64,000 bases of DNA from Planococcus citreus. Lineage in GTDB: Bacteria; Bacillota; Bacilli; Bacillales_A; Planococcaceae. The notes below the pieces were generated by a model. The model saw only the letters and a list, made by a program, of their open reading frames with translations. It ran no database searches and had not been told where the DNA came from. The position numbers and the translations under genes were made by a program. Location: positions 347,184 through 411,183 of the forward strand of contig NZ_RCCP01000002.1 of assembly GCF_003664125.1 (NCBI RefSeq), written 5' to 3'. Below are positions 37,117 through 45,350 of this stretch, piece after piece; positions within the stretch are counted from its first letter, which is position 1, and each line of letters begins with the position of its first letter.

Positions 37117-37607
37117 TCAGCCGCCTCCTTCAGATGCCTGCGCATCTCCATATAATAAATCAGGTTCTGGCCGAATGCGACAGCGAGGATTCCCCAGACG
37201 ATATATAGTTTCGGAATCGGCGCTAGCATGACGATGAGCGCCAAAAACGGCAGTGACCAGGTGATGAATGTATACACTTTCTGTACCGCTTTTCTTGTGA
37301 TGAACGTCATTCCCTCGTCTTGTTCCATGTATTCAGGGGGACGGATCGAGAACGCCGAAATTTTTCTTTCTGGATTTTTTCGGTTGTATGATTGCAAAGC
37401 AATCAAATAAATCGTGATTAATACTAAATACGCGATCAGTGCCGCGAACAGCAAGAACCCTTCCACCGCTTGCGCTTCTATGCTCAAGCTCGAATCAGTC
37501 TTGGTGACATTGACGAAGCTTGAAGTGAACCCGACCGCCATCACTGCCAGTATCAAGATAAATGCCATATTCCACAGTGGGTATGTCATGCGAAAATCCT
37601 GTTTCAT
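37113..37607 (-). CDS. membrane protein of unknown function, paired with an XRE regulator
   Basis: 164 residues with two hydrophobic pairs of helices (about 10-30 and 48-73; then 115-135 and 138-155) around a hydrophilic middle (SYNRKNPERKISAFSIRPPE). I do not recognise the family; such two-plus-two helix proteins next to a short HTH regulator are common in Firmicutes. Start MKQDFRMTY lies five bases after GGAGGAG, and that site overlaps the stop of the XRE gene, so translation is coupled. Confidence 0.7.
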   Translation of the reverse strand: MKQDFRMTYPLWNMAFILILAVMAVGFTSSFVNVTKTDSSLSIEAQAVEGFLLFAALIAYLVLITIYLIALQSYNRKNPERKISAFSIRPPEYMEQDEGMTFITRKAVQKVYTFITWSLPFLALIVMLAPIPKLYIVWGILAVAFGQNLIYYMEMRRHLKEAAE

Positions 37608-37609
37608 CT

Positions 37610-37810
37610 TTACTCCTCCTCCAACCAAAATAAATCTCCTATTTCCACTTGCAAGACCTTAGCGAGCTTCAAAGACAATGTAATTGACGGTGAAAATTCG
37701 CCTTTCTCGATAAACGCGATCGTCTGTCGCGTCACATCCACTTGCTTGCCCAGCTCGCTTTGTGTAAACCCATAGCGAGCCCGCAACTCTTTCACCCGGT
37801 TTTTCAGCAT
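37610..37810 (-). CDS. short XRE-family transcriptional regulator (YozG-like)
   Basis: 66 residues consisting of little more than a helix-turn-helix: LKNRVKELRARYGFTQSELG, KQVDVTRQTIAFIEKGEFSP (recognition helix about 27-37), then SLKLAKVLQVEIGDLFWLEEE. The IGDLFW ending is typical of the YozG/small HTH group, which often repress an adjacent membrane-protein gene. ATG chosen eight bases after AAAGGA. It likely binds the inverted repeat at 37831-37875. Confidence 0.88.
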   Translation of the reverse strand: MLKNRVKELRARYGFTQSELGKQVDVTRQTIAFIEKGEFSPSITLSLKLAKVLQVEIGDLFWLEEE

Positions 37811-37830
37811 CCACTTCATCCTTTCTTCAA

Positions 37831-37875
37831 AAATGTTAAGTTTATATAACATAATGTATACTACACTTAACATTT
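37831..37875. promoter_or_regulatory. inverted repeat, candidate XRE operator
   Basis: Perfect 10-bp arms AAATGTTAAG and CTTAACATTT, 25 bp apart, just upstream of the XRE gene; the spacer holds TATACATTATGTTATATAA, which resembles a -10 region. The position suits autoregulation of the xre-membrane protein operon. Confidence 0.6.
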
Positions 37876-37918
37876 TATCAAGTAAAGCTAATGTAGAAGC
37901 AATTATTTTATTGGGGAG

Positions 37919-38042
37919 TTTCGATATATTTGCGGAATATGGAGGATTCTTTGCCGAATGCATTAGGTTATTAGTGAAATTCGTTGAGTTATTTGCGGAA
38001 TACTATTCATTGTTTGCGGAATACATCGATTTATTTGCATAA
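37919..38042 (+). repeat. 21-bp tandem repeat block 1 (LFAEY-coding), right of XRE
   Basis: About 5.7 diverged 21-bp units with the core TTATTTGCGGAATA, for example GAGTTATTTGCGGAATACTAT. Read on the plus strand each unit encodes a seven-residue x-x-L-F-A-E-Y pattern, ending in a stop at 38041. There is no ribosome site for this frame. It lies just beyond the 3' end of the NERD gene. A related block lies on its other side at 39130-39265, with the same orientation. Confidence 0.7.
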
Positions 38043-38051
38043 CCCCATAAA

Positions 38052-38076
38052 AGCTTTTCACATTTCGTGAAAAGCT
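38052..38076. terminator. hairpin terminator at the end of the NERD gene
   Basis: Perfect AGCTTTTCAC / GTGAAAAGCT stem with loop ATTTC. The T run on the plus strand (AGTCTTTTTT) is better than on the minus strand (TTTTATGG). It overlaps the NERD stop codon at 38075-38077. Confidence 0.65.
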
Positions 38077-39037
38077 AGTCTTTTTTCTTTAAAGAGTACG
38101 TCCGATTGCGCAAAGCACCAGCAGTCTCTAAATCATATATCCCTAACAGACGGGAAGTAATATAAGGCGATTCGAGATTGCAGAATTTCCGGAGTTTCCT
38201 ATTGCTAAGGTGTGTATTAATCAGCGAAAAATATTCCCGGATTGTATGTTGAAAAGCGAGCGGGTCCACCGCTTGGCAGTCGGCACAAATCCATCCTTTC
38301 TTATGCTTTCGCATCATACTAAGATTTTTACAGCTTGTGCACAGTATACCCATATACAGCTCGGTTTCTTCTATTGAATATAAATGACACAATGGTTTTC
38401 TCTTATAAGGGGTACTAGATTGCTCGAGGAGTTCCTGAATTTCCGATAAATCATGAGGATTGCTTTTTAGGGGGAATTCCTGAAGGATGTTGAATAAATA
38501 ATCGACCAATTGATATGTTTTGCAGACGTGGTGTTGCTTTGGCTTAGCCAGAAATTCACAATGTTTAGATGTAAATACGACAATCCCCGAAACGGGCAAA
38601 TCGATATTCTGCCTTTTGAAAAATAACCTCAAGAAACGGATATGCTTGTTCAACTGGATCGTCGGATCTTCCATTATCGTTTTTACGCCTTCTATATTGG
38701 TTCTTGAAAATTCACCGGTTTTATCATCAAAATAAAGTTGGCCGCTAATATTTTTCGATTCAATGACGATTGCCCCGCGCTCCGTCAATAACAATCCATC
38801 CACTTGGACTTTCCACCGATCTCTTGACAAGCATACATTTTTCAAAAATCGGTGTTGTTCCTCTGTCTCGAATTCAATCATTTTCCGGTGCATCCTCTCT
38901 TCGCCCCTTTTTCCGGCCATTGCCTTAAAAATTTCAACTTGGATAAATTCCCGGCGCGAATGATTGTCAGGCAATCGATGTAATAGACTCTCCAGCGACT
39001 CTGTTTCAGATAATAATGCTATTTCTTTTTTGCCCAT
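38075..39037 (-). CDS. NERD-domain protein with a zinc-ribbon-like tail
   Basis: A 320-residue protein with a nuclease-related domain. The N-terminal NERD core includes G45-E46-E47, D80 in VQVDGLLLTERG and E93-x-K95 in IVIESKN, the PD-(D/E)xK active-site pattern. A second region carries CTSC ... ICADC (about 234-254), a four-cysteine zinc site. The C terminus is basic. NERD proteins are thought to act on DNA, with no pathway assigned. It has GGAGGT before the ATG, is AT-rich compared with its neighbours, and is flanked by 21-bp repeats, which suggests recent acquisition. Confidence 0.85.
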   Translation of the reverse strand: MGKKEIALLSETESLESLLHRLPDNHSRREFIQVEIFKAMAGKRGEERMHRKMIEFETEEQHRFLKNVCLSRDRWKVQVDGLLLTERGAIVIESKNISGQLYFDDKTGEFSRTNIEGVKTIMEDPTIQLNKHIRFLRLFFKRQNIDLPVSGIVVFTSKHCEFLAKPKQHHVCKTYQLVDYLFNILQEFPLKSNPHDLSEIQELLEQSSTPYKRKPLCHLYSIEETELYMGILCTSCKNLSMMRKHKKGWICADCQAVDPLAFQHTIREYFSLINTHLSNRKLRKFCNLESPYITSRLLGIYDLETAGALRNRTYSLKKKD

Positions 39038-39129
39038 TGAACACCTCCTAATATGATAGTTGAAGTATAGCATTCGGCGATGCCTCTTTCACCACAAATT
39101 GGCGCTTATGGGCTTTTCCAATCATTTTG

Positions 39130-39265
39130 TTTGCGGGATGGTTACCGTTCTTTGCAAAACCCTATGATTTATTTGTGGTATTTCTCTGGTTGTTTGCCAA
39201 TTGGCTTATTTTATATGCGAAATATAAACGCTTTTTTGCAATTTCACTTCGGCTTTTAACCAATA
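39130..39265 (+). repeat. 21-bp tandem repeat block 2, left of M42 peptidase
   Basis: Six to seven highly diverged 21-bp units. In the plus-strand frame they read as seven-residue units with an F/L-F-A core: LFAGWLP, FFAKPYD, LFVVFLW, LFANWLI, LYAKYKR, FFAISLR. The period and register agree with the block at 37919-38042 on the other side of the NERD gene, with the same orientation. No start signal is seen. Confidence 0.55.
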
Positions 39266-39296
39266 AAAAACCCCTCCACAAAAATTGGAGGGGTTT
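39265..39296 (-). terminator. M42 peptidase terminator
   Basis: AAACCCCTCC ... GGAGGGGTT stem with loop AATTTTTG and T6 on the minus strand, directly after the M42 peptidase stop. Confidence 0.88.
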
Positions 39297-39302
39297 CATT
39301 AT

Positions 39303-40391
39303 TCAATCGAATGTAATTTTCGTTACTGTGTCGCGGTCGAGCTTCTTGATTACTTCAATGATCAATTTTACAGCATTTTCGTAATCGTCGCGGTGCAAGA
39401 TGCCTGCGTGTGAATGGATGTAGCGCGTCGCTACACCGATCGACAAGGCCGGTACGCCGTTTGCCGTTAAATGGATCGAGCCGGCATCTGTTCCGCCGCC
39501 TGCAATCGTTTCGAACTGGAACGGGATTCCTGATTCTTCCGCTGTATCGACTACCAACTCACGCAAGCCGCGGTGAGACACCATCGAGGCGTCGAACAAC
39601 AGGATTTGCGGGCCGTCGCCCATTTTGCTGTTGGATTCTTTTGATGTGACGCCTGGCGTGTCACCTGCGATCCCGACATCCACTGCAAAACCGATGTCTG
39701 GCTGGATGAATGAAGTCGCCGTTTTCGCGCCGCGCAAGCCGACCTCTTCCTGGACCGTTCCGACGCCATACACGATGTTCGGGTGGTCGACGCCTTTCAA
39801 GCCTTTCAAAACATCAATGGCAATTGCGCAGCCAATGCGGTTGTCCCAAGCTTTCGCCATCAATAGCTTATCGTTGTTCATGACAGTGAACTCGAAATAA
39901 GGAGTGACCATATCGCCTGGCGTTACGCCCCATTCTTTTGCTTCTTCACGTGAAGATGCGCCGATGTCGATAAACATATCCTTGATTTCCACCGGTTTTT
40001 TGCGTGCTTCCGGAGACAGGATATGCGGCGGTTTGGATCCGATAACCCCTGTGATTTCTTTTCCGCTGCGCGTTGTAATCGTCACGCGCTGAGCAAGCAT
40101 GACCTGGTTCCACCAGCCACCGACCGTTTGGAATTTCAGGAATCCTTTGTCGTCAATCTGTGAAATCATGAAGCCGACTTCATCTAAATGTCCGGCGACC
40201 ATGATTTTCGGCCCATCTGCAAGCCCTTCTTTTTTAGCGATCAAGCTCCCGAGATTATCCGTCTCGATCGTATCGGCAAACGGCTCTATGTATTTCTTCA
40301 TAACCTCGCGGGATTGGCGTTCGTTGCCGGGAATGCCATTCGCATCTGTAAGTTCTTTCAGCATTTGTTGTGTTTCATCTAATTTCGACAT
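39303..40391 (-). CDS. M42-family aminopeptidase (YsdC-like)
   Basis: Cytoplasmic dinuclear-metal aminopeptidase of the TET/glutamyl-aminopeptidase/endoglucanase family. 362 residues with the M42 signature residues: H in [12 protein letters not shown] (about 68), D in WDNRIGCA (about 182), catalytic EE in [13 protein letters not shown] (about 213-214), D in [11 protein letters not shown], and H in RYIHSHAGI (about 320). Likely trims peptides. It corresponds to B. subtilis ysdC, near ysdAB. Confidence 0.94.
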   Translation of the reverse strand: MSKLDETQQMLKELTDANGIPGNERQSREVMKKYIEPFADTIETDNLGSLIAKKEGLADGPKIMVAGHLDEVGFMISQIDDKGFLKFQTVGGWWNQVMLAQRVTITTRSGKEITGVIGSKPPHILSPEARKKPVEIKDMFIDIGASSREEAKEWGVTPGDMVTPYFEFTVMNNDKLLMAKAWDNRIGCAIAIDVLKGLKGVDHPNIVYGVGTVQEEVGLRGAKTATSFIQPDIGFAVDVGIAGDTPGVTSKESNSKMGDGPQILLFDASMVSHRGLRELVVDTAEESGIPFQFETIAGGGTDAGSIHLTANGVPALSIGVATRYIHSHAGILHRDDYENAVKLIIEVIKKLDRDTVTKITFD

Positions 40392-40462
40392 TATTTCGAC
40401 CTCCTAAATAGTCATTGCTTTTTCAGTATATAGGAAAGCGGTTACGTTATCAAAAGATTCAT

Positions 40463-40948
40463 TCAATACCCTTGCTGCTGGCGCTTGTAATTGGTTTCAT
40501 TCTTTTCTATATAAGCTGTCAGCACTTCTTCATAGCTGAAACCGAGTGCTTTTGCTAGTGCCCCGAAGGTCTGCCATAAGCTCAAATACTCTTCGTGCGT
40601 TGCTTGTTCTGCAAACCGGCCGACGCCTTGATGGGCAGAGAGGAACAGTTCCGTCAGGTCTTGTTCACTGGTCGGGGCTGGCCATTTTTCCAGTGAATCA
40701 AAGCCCTTTTCAATGCCAAGCGACAGGATGAAATGAATGCAGTCCACATACTCCTCCAACAAGGTATTTTTATCTGACGGCCCCTTTGTGCTCCAGAACT
40801 TGAAACATCTCGTTTCGTTGGCAAGTTCCGATAATTCTACTTGAAGTGCTAGCACTTTCTTGCGGAACACCGATTCCTCGACGTTTCTGTTCGATTGGAT
40901 ATAGCGGTCAAGCTCCCGCTGCATGTGAAATAATTCCTGAAGGTTCAT
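40463..40948 (-). CDS. dimeric all-alpha dUTPase-like NTP pyrophosphatase (COG4508)
   Basis: A 161-residue helical protein of the dUTPase_2/MazG superfamily that should hydrolyse dUTP (and perhaps dUDP) to dUMP. The metal motif is seen as E-x-x-E in QVELSELANETRCFKFW (about 42-58) and the second E-x-x-D in LEEYVDCIHF (about 72-81). Start MNLQELFHM, after AAAAGGAGA; the longer frame would run through the divergent ysdB promoter. It diverges from ysdB with 91 bp between them. Confidence 0.85.
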   Translation of the reverse strand: MNLQELFHMQRELDRYIQSNRNVEESVFRKKVLALQVELSELANETRCFKFWSTKGPSDKNTLLEEYVDCIHFILSLGIEKGFDSLEKWPAPTSEQDLTELFLSAHQGVGRFAEQATHEEYLSLWQTFGALAKALGFSYEEVLTAYIEKNETNYKRQQQGY

Positions 40949-40975
40949 AGACTTTCTCCTTTTCGACCAAATTAG

Positions 40976-41001
40976 TGAAACTTCCAAGCTTCTGTTACGT
41001 A
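40976..41001 (+). promoter_or_regulatory. sigma-W promoter of ysdB
   Basis: TGAAAC (40976-40981), exactly 16 bp, CGTA (40998-41001), a perfect match to the B. subtilis sigma-W consensus. It lies about 40 bp before ysdB, which in B. subtilis is a known member of the sigma-W envelope-stress regulon. It indicates that an ECF sigma factor of this type exists here. Confidence 0.9.
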
Positions 41002-41039
41002 TTATACACAAGACTATCCTAGTAAGGGGGGGCAATCCG

Positions 41040-41432
41040 ATGGCATTTTTGATTCGCTTGATCATCATCGCCTTGATCATTTACTTGTTTTACCGTCTCC
41101 TCAAATTCATTTTTGACCCAAAGCGCAAGCTCGATGCCGCGCTTGAATCCGGCACTTATTATTTCCATGACGATGTGGGGAACGTCCGCAAGAATTTTTT
41201 TATCGCCATGCGCGGTGTTCTGTTTGAAGGCGAGAAATATTTAGGGACCACAAAAGAGGCATTTGATGTCGTCTCCATTTTCATCTGGACCGAAACGCCT
41301 GACAAATTGATCGGCTTCTCGAAAGAGGATTTTCATTTCCTGGAGAAGGAGATCCGCATGAATTATCCGGATGCGGACATTTCCTGGAAAAGCCCAATCG
41401 AACAATTGATGAAAAAAGAGGAAGAAGCCTGA
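41040..41432 (+). CDS. ysdB: sigma-W pathway protein YsdB
   Basis: A 130-residue protein with one N-terminal membrane helix (about 3-24, LIRLIIIALIIYLFYRLLKF) followed by a cytoplasmic or surface domain (DPKRKLDAALESGTYYFHDD onward) and an acidic end. B. subtilis YsdB affects anti-sigma RsiW proteolysis and so sigma-W activity. The promoter at 40976-41001 agrees with this assignment. GGGGGG lies seven bases before the ATG. Confidence 0.85.
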   Translation: MAFLIRLIIIALIIYLFYRLLKFIFDPKRKLDAALESGTYYFHDDVGNVRKNFFIAMRGVLFEGEKYLGTTKEAFDVVSIFIWTETPDKLIGFSKEDFHFLEKEIRMNYPDADISWKSPIEQLMKKEEEA

Positions 41433-41447
41433 GCTTCTTCCTCTTTT
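41417..41447 (+). terminator. ysdB terminator
   Basis: GAGGAAGAAGC-CTGA-GCTTCTTCCTC stem then TTTTCTT; it overlaps the C-terminal KKEEEA codons and stop of ysdB. Confidence 0.88.
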
Positions 41448-41448
41448 C

Positions 41449-41712
41449 TTATGCCATTGCGAGCCATAAGAGCAAGCCTGCCTGTACCAATGCCAAGGCA
41501 AAGAATCCGATGCGGAAATTCGTATGCTTTGTTTTATGCCTGAACAGCATCATTCCCAGATATGCCCCGATGCCCCCGCCGATTACTGCGACTAGCCACA
41601 GGCGTTTTTCCGGGATGCGCGGCCCACGTGCTTGCGCCTGCCTTTTGTCTGCCCACATCATGATAAAAGCAAAACTCGACATGGCGGCTAAATAAGCTGC
41701 CAAAATGATCAT
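41449..41712 (-). CDS. DUF1294 membrane protein (YsdA-like)
   Basis: An 87-residue protein with three hydrophobic segments (about 2-17, 40-57, 68-87) and the family signature DKRQA ... RIPEKRLWLVAVIGGGIGAYLGMMLFRHKTKH. Function unknown. It follows rplT, as in B. subtilis, but a terminator at 41736-41765 lies between them. Confidence 0.88.
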   Translation of the reverse strand: MIILAAYLAAMSSFAFIMMWADKRQAQARGPRIPEKRLWLVAVIGGGIGAYLGMMLFRHKTKHTNFRIGFFALALVQAGLLLWLAMA

Positions 41713-41735
41713 TCTCTTCCCTCCCGATCGGCTTC

Positions 41736-41765
41736 AACAAAAAAAGGCCGGCAATTAGCCGGCCT
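41736..41765 (-). terminator. infC-rpmI-rplT operon terminator
   Basis: AGGCCGGC-TAATT-GCCGGCCT stem followed by seven T residues on the minus strand, between rplT and the DUF1294 gene. Confidence 0.9.
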
Positions 41766-41801
41766 CCTTTCTATCGAACCAGGCACTAGGCCTAGTGTGA
41801 A

Positions 41802-42161
41802 TTAGTTGTTAGATGCTTTTTTCGCTTGGTCAACCAAAGCTGTGAAAGCAGCTGCATCAGATACAGCGATTTCAGCTAGCATTTTACGGTTGATGTCGAT
41901 GCCAGCAAGTTTCAATCCGTGCATCAAGCGGCTGTAAGAAATGTCGTTCAAACGAGCTGCTGCGTTGATGCGAGTGATCCACAATTTGCGGAAATCACGT
42001 TTTTTGTTGCGACGGTCACGGTAAGCATAGTTACCTGACTTCATGACTTGTTGGTTCGCTACTTTAAATAGTAAGTGTTTCGAACCGTAATAACCTTTAG
42101 CTAATTTTAATACTCTTTTACGACGCTTGCGCGTCACTGTTCCGCCTTTTACGCGTGGCAT
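41802..42161 (-). CDS. rplT: 50S ribosomal protein L20
   Basis: Binds 23S rRNA early in 50S assembly; in B. subtilis it also represses its own operon through the leader RNA upstream of infC. 119 residues, opening [25 protein letters not shown][...]SKH, with the usual basic N-terminal tail and the globular C-terminal RNA-binding part ([19 protein letters not shown]). Last gene of the operon, separated from rpmI by a family-C repeat. Confidence 0.97.
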   Translation of the reverse strand: MPRVKGGTVTRKRRKRVLKLAKGYYGSKHLLFKVANQQVMKSGNYAYRDRRNKKRDFRKLWITRINAAARLNDISYSRLMHGLKLAGIDINRKMLAEIAVSDAAAFTALVDQAKKASNN

Positions 42162-42212
42162 ATTGAATTACCTCCTGCTTGAATATGAAAAATTCGATTT
42201 TTGTAGTTGTGG

Positions 42213-42336
42213 GTGTTGTCTAGACTTCAACGGCCAACTCCTCGGCCTTAAGCTGCCCTTCCTGTGCGGCATAAAGCGCCGCTTCGGAAGTACATCTTAA
42301 GTCGGCCGGAGCTGAGCGGCCGTTTCCGCTTTTCGT
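42213..42336. repeat. palindromic repeat, family C, within the ribosomal operon
   Basis: A 124-bp imperfect palindrome reading GTTGTCTAGACTTCAACGGCC ... GTGCGGCATAAAGCGCCGCTTCGG ... CTTAAGTCGGCCGGAGCTGAGCGGCC ... TTCCGCTTTTC. It is related to three copies at 45351-45778. It fills almost the whole gap between rpmI and rplT, so it is transcribed as part of the operon. Elements of this kind (GTCTAGCTCCAGCGCC...) are common in Bacillaceae; function unknown. Confidence 0.75.
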
Positions 42337-42338
42337 TC

Positions 42339-42539
42339 TTACTTCATGTTGTAGATCAATGATTTGATGCGTTTCAAGTCGCCTGCAGAAACCAATGAGC
42401 CCTTACGGAGCTTACGTTTTTGCTTAGTTGACTTGTTTGCGAACAAGTGGCTTGTGTGGGAACGGTTGCGTTTTACTTTACCAGTTCCAGTTTTCTTGAA
42501 GCGTTTAGACGCTCCACTGTGGCTTTTCATTTTCGGCAT
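42339..42539 (-). CDS. rpmI: 50S ribosomal protein L35
   Basis: 66-residue basic protein, [20 protein letters not shown] onward, with the usual [12 protein letters not shown] and [15 protein letters not shown] segments. Second gene of infC-rpmI-rplT, 28 bp after infC. Full length. Confidence 0.97.
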   Translation of the reverse strand: MPKMKSHSGASKRFKKTGTGKVKRNRSHTSHLFANKSTKQKRKLRKGSLVSAGDLKRIKSLIYNMK

Positions 42540-42567
42540 TTCGGGTTCCTCCTAAACAATTATGCTA

Positions 42568-43089
42568 TTATTCCTTCTCGTTGACCGGGTTCAGCATCAA
42601 GAACATGCTGCGGCCTTCCATTTTCGGGCGCTGTTCAACCGTCGCGACTTCCTTGCACTCTTCTGCGAAGCGCTCAAGGACGCGTTGTCCGATTTCTTTG
42701 TGCGTGATCGCACGGCCTTTGAAACGGATTGAAGCTTTCACTTTGTCGCCTTTTTCAAGGAACTTGATGGCATTGCGGAGCTTCGTGTTAAAATCGTGGT
42801 CATCGATGCCAGGGCTCAAACGAACCTCTTTGACGTTGATGATCTTTTGGTTTTTACGAATTTCGCGCTCTTTCTTTTGCTGTTCAAATTTGAACTTGCC
42901 GTGGTCCATGATCCGTGCGACCGGCGGCTTAGCTTGAGGAGCCACTAGTACTAGATCCAAGTTGACACGAGCTGCAATCTCGAGCGCCTCGTTGCGTGAT
43001 TTGATTCCGAGCTGTTCACCATTTTGGTCAATAACCCGTAATTCACGTGCACGAATGCCTTCGTTTACATTGTTGTCTCTGCTAATAAT
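42568..43089 (-). CDS. infC: translation initiation factor IF-3, ATT start
   Basis: Prevents premature subunit joining and checks initiation codon pairing. With an ATT start at 43087-43089 the product is 173 residues ([17 protein letters not shown]), the same length and N terminus as B. subtilis IF-3; GGAGGTG lies just upstream. There is no ATG or GTG at this point, and the first conventional in-frame start (42960) would drop 43 residues of the N-terminal domain. Use of AUU is an autoregulatory hallmark of infC. First gene of infC-rpmI-rplT. Confidence 0.96.
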   Translation of the reverse strand: MISRDNNVNEGIRARELRVIDQNGEQLGIKSRNEALEIAARVNLDLVLVAPQAKPPVARIMDHGKFKFEQQKKEREIRKNQKIINVKEVRLSPGIDDHDFNTKLRNAIKFLEKGDKVKASIRFKGRAITHKEIGQRVLERFAEECKEVATVEQRPKMEGRSMFLMLNPVNEKE

Positions 43090-43330
43090 GATCCACCTCC
43101 GGGTAGTGTCGCGAATAGCTTAAATGTGTAAACCGGACGATCCGGTTCACAGGCGCAAACAAAAAGCGGGCGAACCCCGAGGAGTTCGCCCGCCATAATA
43201 TGACACATGCTAGATGCATGTAAAAGTCAATCGTGTCTACCTGCCAACAATCGGTCGATCAGGTGAGAAGCGGGCGCTCCTGCTTGCACATATAAGTATT
43301 CAATAACCTAAATAAGAATATCACGCAGCG
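43090..43330 (-). promoter_or_regulatory. infC leader with L20-type attenuator
   Basis: The 5' UTR between the thrS stop and infC contains a strong terminator (43161-43194). B. subtilis controls this operon by L20 binding to a leader of this kind, and the layout agrees, but the L20-binding structure itself was not folded here. Confidence 0.65.
43161..43194 (-). terminator. leader terminator before infC
   Basis: GGCGGGCGAACTCC-TCGG-GGTTCGCCCGC stem followed by TTTTTG on the minus strand. It is in the infC leader, about 70 nt before the ATT start, not at the end of thrS. Confidence 0.88.
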
Positions 43331-43348
43331 CTTTTACTGTCAAGCACT

Positions 43349-45277
43349 TTAGCGAAGTTCGGATTGGACGAGTTTAAGGAAGTCTTCGAACGGCATGCTC
43401 TCCGAGTTCTGCTCGCCGTATTTGCGTACGTTGACCGAGCCGCTTTCGAGCTCCTTATCGCCGATAACGAGCATGTATGGAACTTTCTGCATTTGTGCTT
43501 CGCGGATTTTATAGCCCAGTTTTTCGTCACGCTCATCGATGTCGACGCGCAATTTATGCTGCTGCATTTTCTCCTGAAGCTCTTTTGCGTATTCACTGTG
43601 CACATCGAGCGATACCGGAATGATTTCCACTTGCACCGGCGCGAGCCAAGTCGGGAATGCACCTTTGTATTCTTCGATTAGGAAGGCAACAAAACGCTCC
43701 ATTGTCGAAACGACGCCGCGGTGAATGACGACCGGACGGTGCTGTTTGCCGTCTTCGCCGATATACGTCAAATCGAATTTTTCCGGCAACAAGAAATCAA
43801 GCTGGACAGTCGACAAAGTTTCTTCTTTGCCAAGTGCTGTTTTCACTTGAACGTCGAGTTTTGGCCCGTAGAACGCTGCTTCACCTTCTGCTTCAAAATA
43901 ATCGAGGCCCAGTTCATCCATCGCTTCTTTCAGCATCGATTGCGCACGGTCCCACATGGCGTCATCGTCATAGTATTTTTCTTTATCAGCCGGGTCGCGG
44001 TAAGATACGCGGAACGAATAATCTTTTAAATCGAAGTCTTTGTACACTTCAATGACGAGATTGACGACGCGTTTGAATTCTTCTTTGATTTGATCCGGAC
44101 GCACGAATAGGTGGGCATCGTTCAATGTCATGCCGCGCACGCGCTGCAGGCCGGACAAGGCACCTGACATTTCATAGCGGTGCATCAAGCCAAGTTCTGC
44201 GATGCGGATCGGCAATTGGCGATAGGAATGAATGCCTTGCTTGTAGATCATCATGTGATGCGGGCAGTTCATCGGGCGCAGCACCAAATCTTCGTTGTCC
44301 ATTTGCATGACCGGGAACATGTTTTCCTGGTAGTGATCCCAGTGGCCGCTTGTTTTATACAATTCGACACTGCCCATAACCGGAGTGTAGACGTGGTCAT
44401 AGCCCATGCGCTCTTCTTTGTCGACGATATAGCGTTCGATGATGCGGCGGATTGTTGCACCCTTCGGCAGCCACATCGGCAGGCCTTGGCCGACTTTTTG
44501 GGAATTCATGAACAAATTGAGCTCTTTACCGATTTTGCGGTGGTCGCGCTCTTTCGCTTCTTCGAGCATTTCGAGATGCGCTTTCAATTCTTCTTTTTTG
44601 AAGAAGGCAGTTCCGTAGATACGCTGAAGCATTTTATTGTCGCTATCGCCACGCCAGTAAGCTCCAGCGACGCTCAATAATTTAAATTCTTTCAATTTTC
44701 CAGTTGATGGCACGTGGATGCCGCGGCACAAATCGAAAAATTCGCCTTGTTCGTAGATCGACACTTGCTCATCTTCTGGGATCGCTTCTAGAAGCTCCAG
44801 CTTGTATGGATCGTTGATCGCTTCAAAGCGTTGCTGCGCTTCGTTTCTCGATACTTCCACGCGGACGATGTCCAAGTTTTCATTGATGATTTTCTTCATT
44901 TCTTTTTCGATGACCGGCAGATCTTCAGCTGTAATCGCCGACTCTGTATCGATATCATAGTAGAAGCCGTTTTCGATGACCGGCCCCACCCCAAGCTTGG
45001 CATCCGGATACAGGCGCTTGACTGCTTGAGCCATCAAATGCGCTGAGCTGTGGCGTAGTACTTCCAATGCTTCTTCGGATTCCGGCGTGATGATCGCGAT
45101 CTCGCCATCCGCTTCAAGAGGTGCTTTCAAATCGACCAAGTTGCCGGAAAGCTTGCCTGCCACCGCTTTTTTGCGAAGGCCCGGGCTGATGGACTGAGCG
45201 ATTTCCTCTGTAGATGTTCCTTTGGCGAACTCTTTTACTGCGCCGTCCGGGAATGTTAATTGAATCATGTCTGCCAT
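43349..45277 (-). CDS. thrS: threonine-tRNA ligase
   Basis: Class II synthetase. The 642-residue product has the N-terminal TGS domain (about 1-62, [13 protein letters not shown]...), the editing domain with H and C residues ([14 protein letters not shown]; the SPxH-like region; [10 protein letters not shown]), the catalytic core with zinc-binding C in [13 protein letters not shown] (about 335), and C-terminal anticodon-binding domain ([10 protein letters not shown] onward). Start MADMIQLTF, nine bases after AAAGGAGAG; the frame reads on upstream into repeat sequence. The T-box is 514 nt upstream. Confidence 0.97.
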   Translation of the reverse strand: MADMIQLTFPDGAVKEFAKGTSTEEIAQSISPGLRKKAVAGKLSGNLVDLKAPLEADGEIAIITPESEEALEVLRHSSAHLMAQAVKRLYPDAKLGVGPVIENGFYYDIDTESAITAEDLPVIEKEMKKIINENLDIVRVEVSRNEAQQRFEAINDPYKLELLEAIPEDEQVSIYEQGEFFDLCRGIHVPSTGKLKEFKLLSVAGAYWRGDSDNKMLQRIYGTAFFKKEELKAHLEMLEEAKERDHRKIGKELNLFMNSQKVGQGLPMWLPKGATIRRIIERYIVDKEERMGYDHVYTPVMGSVELYKTSGHWDHYQENMFPVMQMDNEDLVLRPMNCPHHMMIYKQGIHSYRQLPIRIAELGLMHRYEMSGALSGLQRVRGMTLNDAHLFVRPDQIKEEFKRVVNLVIEVYKDFDLKDYSFRVSYRDPADKEKYYDDDAMWDRAQSMLKEAMDELGLDYFEAEGEAAFYGPKLDVQVKTALGKEETLSTVQLDFLLPEKFDLTYIGEDGKQHRPVVIHRGVVSTMERFVAFLIEEYKGAFPTWLAPVQVEIIPVSLDVHSEYAKELQEKMQQHKLRVDIDERDEKLGYKIREAQMQKVPYMLVIGDKELESGSVNVRKYGEQNSESMPFEDFLKLVQSELR

Positions 45278-45350
45278 ATGAATCTCTCCTTTGAATGATA
45301 TCGGGTGAATCGCGAACCACAGGATCTGGTTCAGCTCTTCAGGGTTTTTG

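Noticed and set aside
37833..38042. 69-codon plus-strand ORF in the 21-bp repeats
   Set aside because: No ribosome site, and its 5' end runs through the XRE operator; kept as a repeat, not as a gene.
43090..43348. terminator at 43161-43194 as the end of thrS
   Set aside because: It lies about 155 bp after the thrS stop, beside infC, and fits a leader attenuator better; it may still help to end thrS transcripts.
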